Assembly: GCF_000325665.1 (NCBI RefSeq)
Contig: NC_019908.1
Span: forward strand, 124,001-188,000
DNA: 64,000 nucleotides
Source of the DNA: Brachyspira pilosicoli P43/6/78
GTDB taxonomy: Bacteria > Spirochaetota > Brachyspiria > Brachyspirales > Brachyspiraceae
Reading direction: 5' to 3'
The position numbers were made by a program, and so were the translations under genes. Under the pieces are notes generated by a model. The model was not told where the DNA came from and did not search any database. It saw only the letters and a program-made list of their open reading frames with translations. Positions within the stretch are counted from its first letter, which is position 1. Each line of letters opens with the position of its first letter. Shown piece after piece: positions 62,150 through 64,000 of the stretch.

Positions 62150-63997
62150 ATGATAGAAATTAGAGAAAATAATTTAAATGCCATTAAAAAAAATATAAAA
62201 GCATATCCTCTTAATTTTTTAGATTTACTTGATAGTGCTAAAAAAGAAGATGATATTTCTTTAGAGGTTATTGAAACAAAATCTAAAAACCTTTCAGCAA
62301 AAGTTATAAAGAATGGAAAGAGCGTTTTGCTTCATAGTGCTTATGACCCTATAAAAGAGGCTAATACTTTAATTAAAGAAATAGAAGATGATGTTGATGT
62401 GGTATTTATATTTGGTATTGGTGGCGGTTATTTAATTAATGCTATAAAGAAACTTAATATCAATATAGTAGTAATTGAGCCTTCTATTAGTTTTTTTAAT
62501 TTGCTTATTGATAATTTTAAATTAGATAAAATATTAGAAGACAGTAAGATTACATTTTTTATTGGCGGAAATGACATTGAAGATATAGAGAAGTTTATAT
62601 CTCTAAAAACTACTAAAAAAGTAAAATTTTTTATTACAAGGTCTTACAGCAATTTATTTACAGATGATGCTTTATTTTATCAAACAAAAGTATTATCCAT
62701 AATAGACAAAAAAACTATTAACATAAACACAATTTTAAGATTCGATAAATTATGGGCTTATAATATAGCATCAAATGTTGTAGAGATAGCAACTCATTAT
62801 GGTGTAAATAGGTTTTTTGATAAATATAAAAATATTCCAGCGGTGGTAGTTTCTGCTGGTCCTTCATTAGAGAAAAATATTAGAAAATTAAAAGAGTTAA
62901 AAGATAAAGCAATAATAATAGCTGTAGATACTGCGATGAAGCCGTTATCAAGTCATAATATATCGCCTCATTTTGTTATCACTATTGACCCGCAAAAAAA
63001 GAACTCTAAATATTTTAGAAATGTAAATTTTAAAGATACTGTTTTAATAGCAGAGTCTTCTGTTGATAATGAGGCAATATCGTCATTTAAAGGTGCAATA
63101 TATTTTTTGGATTCTATATTTCCTCTTGCTAAATATTTTATGAGGCCTTTGGGAAAAAGAGGAGACATTACTATGGGAGGAAGTGTTTCTACAGCAGCAT
63201 ACGACTTTGCCATTAGAATTGGAGCTAACCCTATAATAATGCTTGGGCTTGATTTATCTTTTCCTAATCATCAGACTCATATAAAAGGAAGCTATCATGA
63301 AGAGAACTTTTTTACAGAGATAGGAAAGCTTGATTCTTATGACAGCAGAATATATAAAGTGCTTGTTTCTGGAAATTTGAGAGAAGAGAAAAATGTTTAT
63401 GGGGAGAGTGTGTTTACAGATTCCCGTTTTGATATGTATAGAAATTGGTATGAAGAACAATGCAAAATAAATAGCAGTAAAAAATTTTATAATGCCACAG
63501 AAGGCGGAGTAATAATCAAGGCAATGGAAAACATTACAGTTGATGAGCTTCTTAAGAAACTTGACAATATTAATATAGAAATAGATAAAAACTCTGAAGA
63601 ATTAAATAAAAAAAATGAAATATTATTAAGTATAAAAACAGGTTTAGAGAAAATAGATGCTGAAATAATAGAGCTTAAGCCTTATGTATTAAATGCTATT
63701 AAATTATGCGATGAAATTAACAGCGAATTAAAAAGGCATAGAAAAGTAGATAAACTTTTAGAGAAGTTAAGCGAATCCGATATAAAGATACTTAATATAA
63801 GCAAAATCAATGAGTTTTTGGGTGTTACAATGCAGAGGGTTATAAAATCTATTACAGAGGGCTTTGAGTTTGAAGATAGTAATTATGATAAATCCATTTT
63901 AGGCTCTTTTAAGCTTTATGAGGCTATGAGAGAGAGCATTGATTATAATCATTACATAATAAGCAGAGCTTTAATAAAAATAAATAAGGAACTATAA
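62150..63997 (+). CDS. Maf-type motility accessory protein (DUF115, MptE-like)
   Basis: A 615-residue protein of the DUF115/MAF_flag10 family, glycosyltransferase-like proteins that attach nonulosonic acids to flagellins in Campylobacter and relatives. The core (about 215-430) has AVVVSAGPSLEKNIRKLKEL, IIIAVDTAMKPLSSHNISPH and FVITIDPQKKNSKYF, then TMGGSVSTAAYDFAIRIGAN and MLGLDLSFPNHQTHIKG. The first 190 residues are a variable N-terminal domain with VVFIFGIGGGYLINAIKK; the last 130 residues are helical coiled coil. It directly abuts ispA and may share its transcript. Flagellin modification is a family-based inference, as no flagellin genes are here. Confidence 0.87.
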   Translation: MIEIRENNLNAIKKNIKAYPLNFLDLLDSAKKEDDISLEVIETKSKNLSAKVIKNGKSVLLHSAYDPIKEANTLIKEIEDDVDVVFIFGIGGGYLINAIKKLNINIVVIEPSISFFNLLIDNFKLDKILEDSKITFFIGGNDIEDIEKFISLKTTKKVKFFITRSYSNLFTDDALFYQTKVLSIIDKKTININTILRFDKLWAYNIASNVVEIATHYGVNRFFDKYKNIPAVVVSAGPSLEKNIRKLKELKDKAIIIAVDTAMKPLSSHNISPHFVITIDPQKKNSKYFRNVNFKDTVLIAESSVDNEAISSFKGAIYFLDSIFPLAKYFMRPLGKRGDITMGGSVSTAAYDFAIRIGANPIIMLGLDLSFPNHQTHIKGSYHEENFFTEIGKLDSYDSRIYKVLVSGNLREEKNVYGESVFTDSRFDMYRNWYEEQCKINSSKKFYNATEGGVIIKAMENITVDELLKKLDNINIEIDKNSEELNKKNEILLSIKTGLEKIDAEIIELKPYVLNAIKLCDEINSELKRHRKVDKLLEKLSESDIKILNISKINEFLGVTMQRVIKSITEGFEFEDSNYDKSILGSFKLYEAMRESIDYNHYIISRALIKINKEL

Positions 63998-64000
63998 AAT

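Noticed and set aside
1-64000. tRNA, rRNA, tmRNA or riboswitch genes
   Set aside because: I looked through the intergenic spaces for cloverleaf-like GC-rich arms, rRNA motifs and known riboswitch cores and saw none; a covariance-model search would be needed to be certain.

Overview
The window is very AT-rich (roughly a quarter to a third G+C by eye), has tight operons, and carries a spirochaete-style chemotaxis operon, L-serine dehydratase, a hexuronate pathway, many small lipoproteins and a Maf-type flagellin-modification gene. This fits an anaerobic intestinal spirochaete, most likely Brachyspira. The genus is inferred from gene content, not from a search. I saw no rRNA, tRNA, CRISPR array, insertion sequence or prophage.

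Layout. 1-4.3 kb: two OppA-like peptide-binding lipoproteins, both frameshifted, around a zinc alcohol dehydrogenase with a lipoprotein signal. 4.5-9.5 kb: glucuronate catabolism (uxuB, uxuA, uxaC, KDPG aldolase). 9.5-13.1 kb: small membrane protein, MazG, AI-2E-family protein, family 9 glycosyltransferase. 13.3-17.1 kb (minus): cheX, amidase, CorC/HlyC-like protein, CapA-like lipoprotein. 17.3-19.5 kb: lipoprotein, membrane protein, L,D-transpeptidase. 19.6-28.4 kb: a nine-gene chemotaxis operon (soluble MCP-like protein, STAS, CheY, CheA, CheW, CheR, CheD, CheB, and a protein resembling an inactive nucleotidyltransferase). 28.7-34.1 kb: tsaD, TPR protein, ABC importer pair, acetyltransferase, serine dehydratase subunits. 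34.4-46.4 kb: XerC/D recombinase, a large exported protein, TrmL, a PhoR/PhoB-like pair, GltD-like flavoprotein, GH57 hydrolase, RseC-like protein. 46.5-51.1 kb: two dicarboxylate/amino-acid symporters, a PatB/MalY lyase and a YheO-type regulator. 51.2-57.0 kb: HEAT protein, DhaM-like PTS protein, ankyrin proteins, galE, rRNA methyltransferase. 57.4-64 kb: long TPR membrane protein, Bax-inhibitor-like protein, acetyltransferase, prenyl synthase, Maf protein.

Most interesting points. (1) The last che gene looks like a nucleotidyltransferase-fold protein that has lost its catalytic aspartates; with the soluble degenerate MCP-like protein and STAS protein at the head of the operon it may be an undescribed chemotaxis module. 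(2) Three promoters share a TTGCTTGCAA element placed exactly 17 nt before the -10 box. (3) A dispersed GC-rich intergenic hairpin repeat occurs at three loci, with an apparent compensatory stem change. (4) Nine genes carry single-base frameshifts, mostly in homopolymers; the simplest reading is sequencing error, but two fall in or just after the signal peptides of paralogous OppA genes. (5) An orphan DhaM-like protein has Asp where the EIIA active-site His should be.
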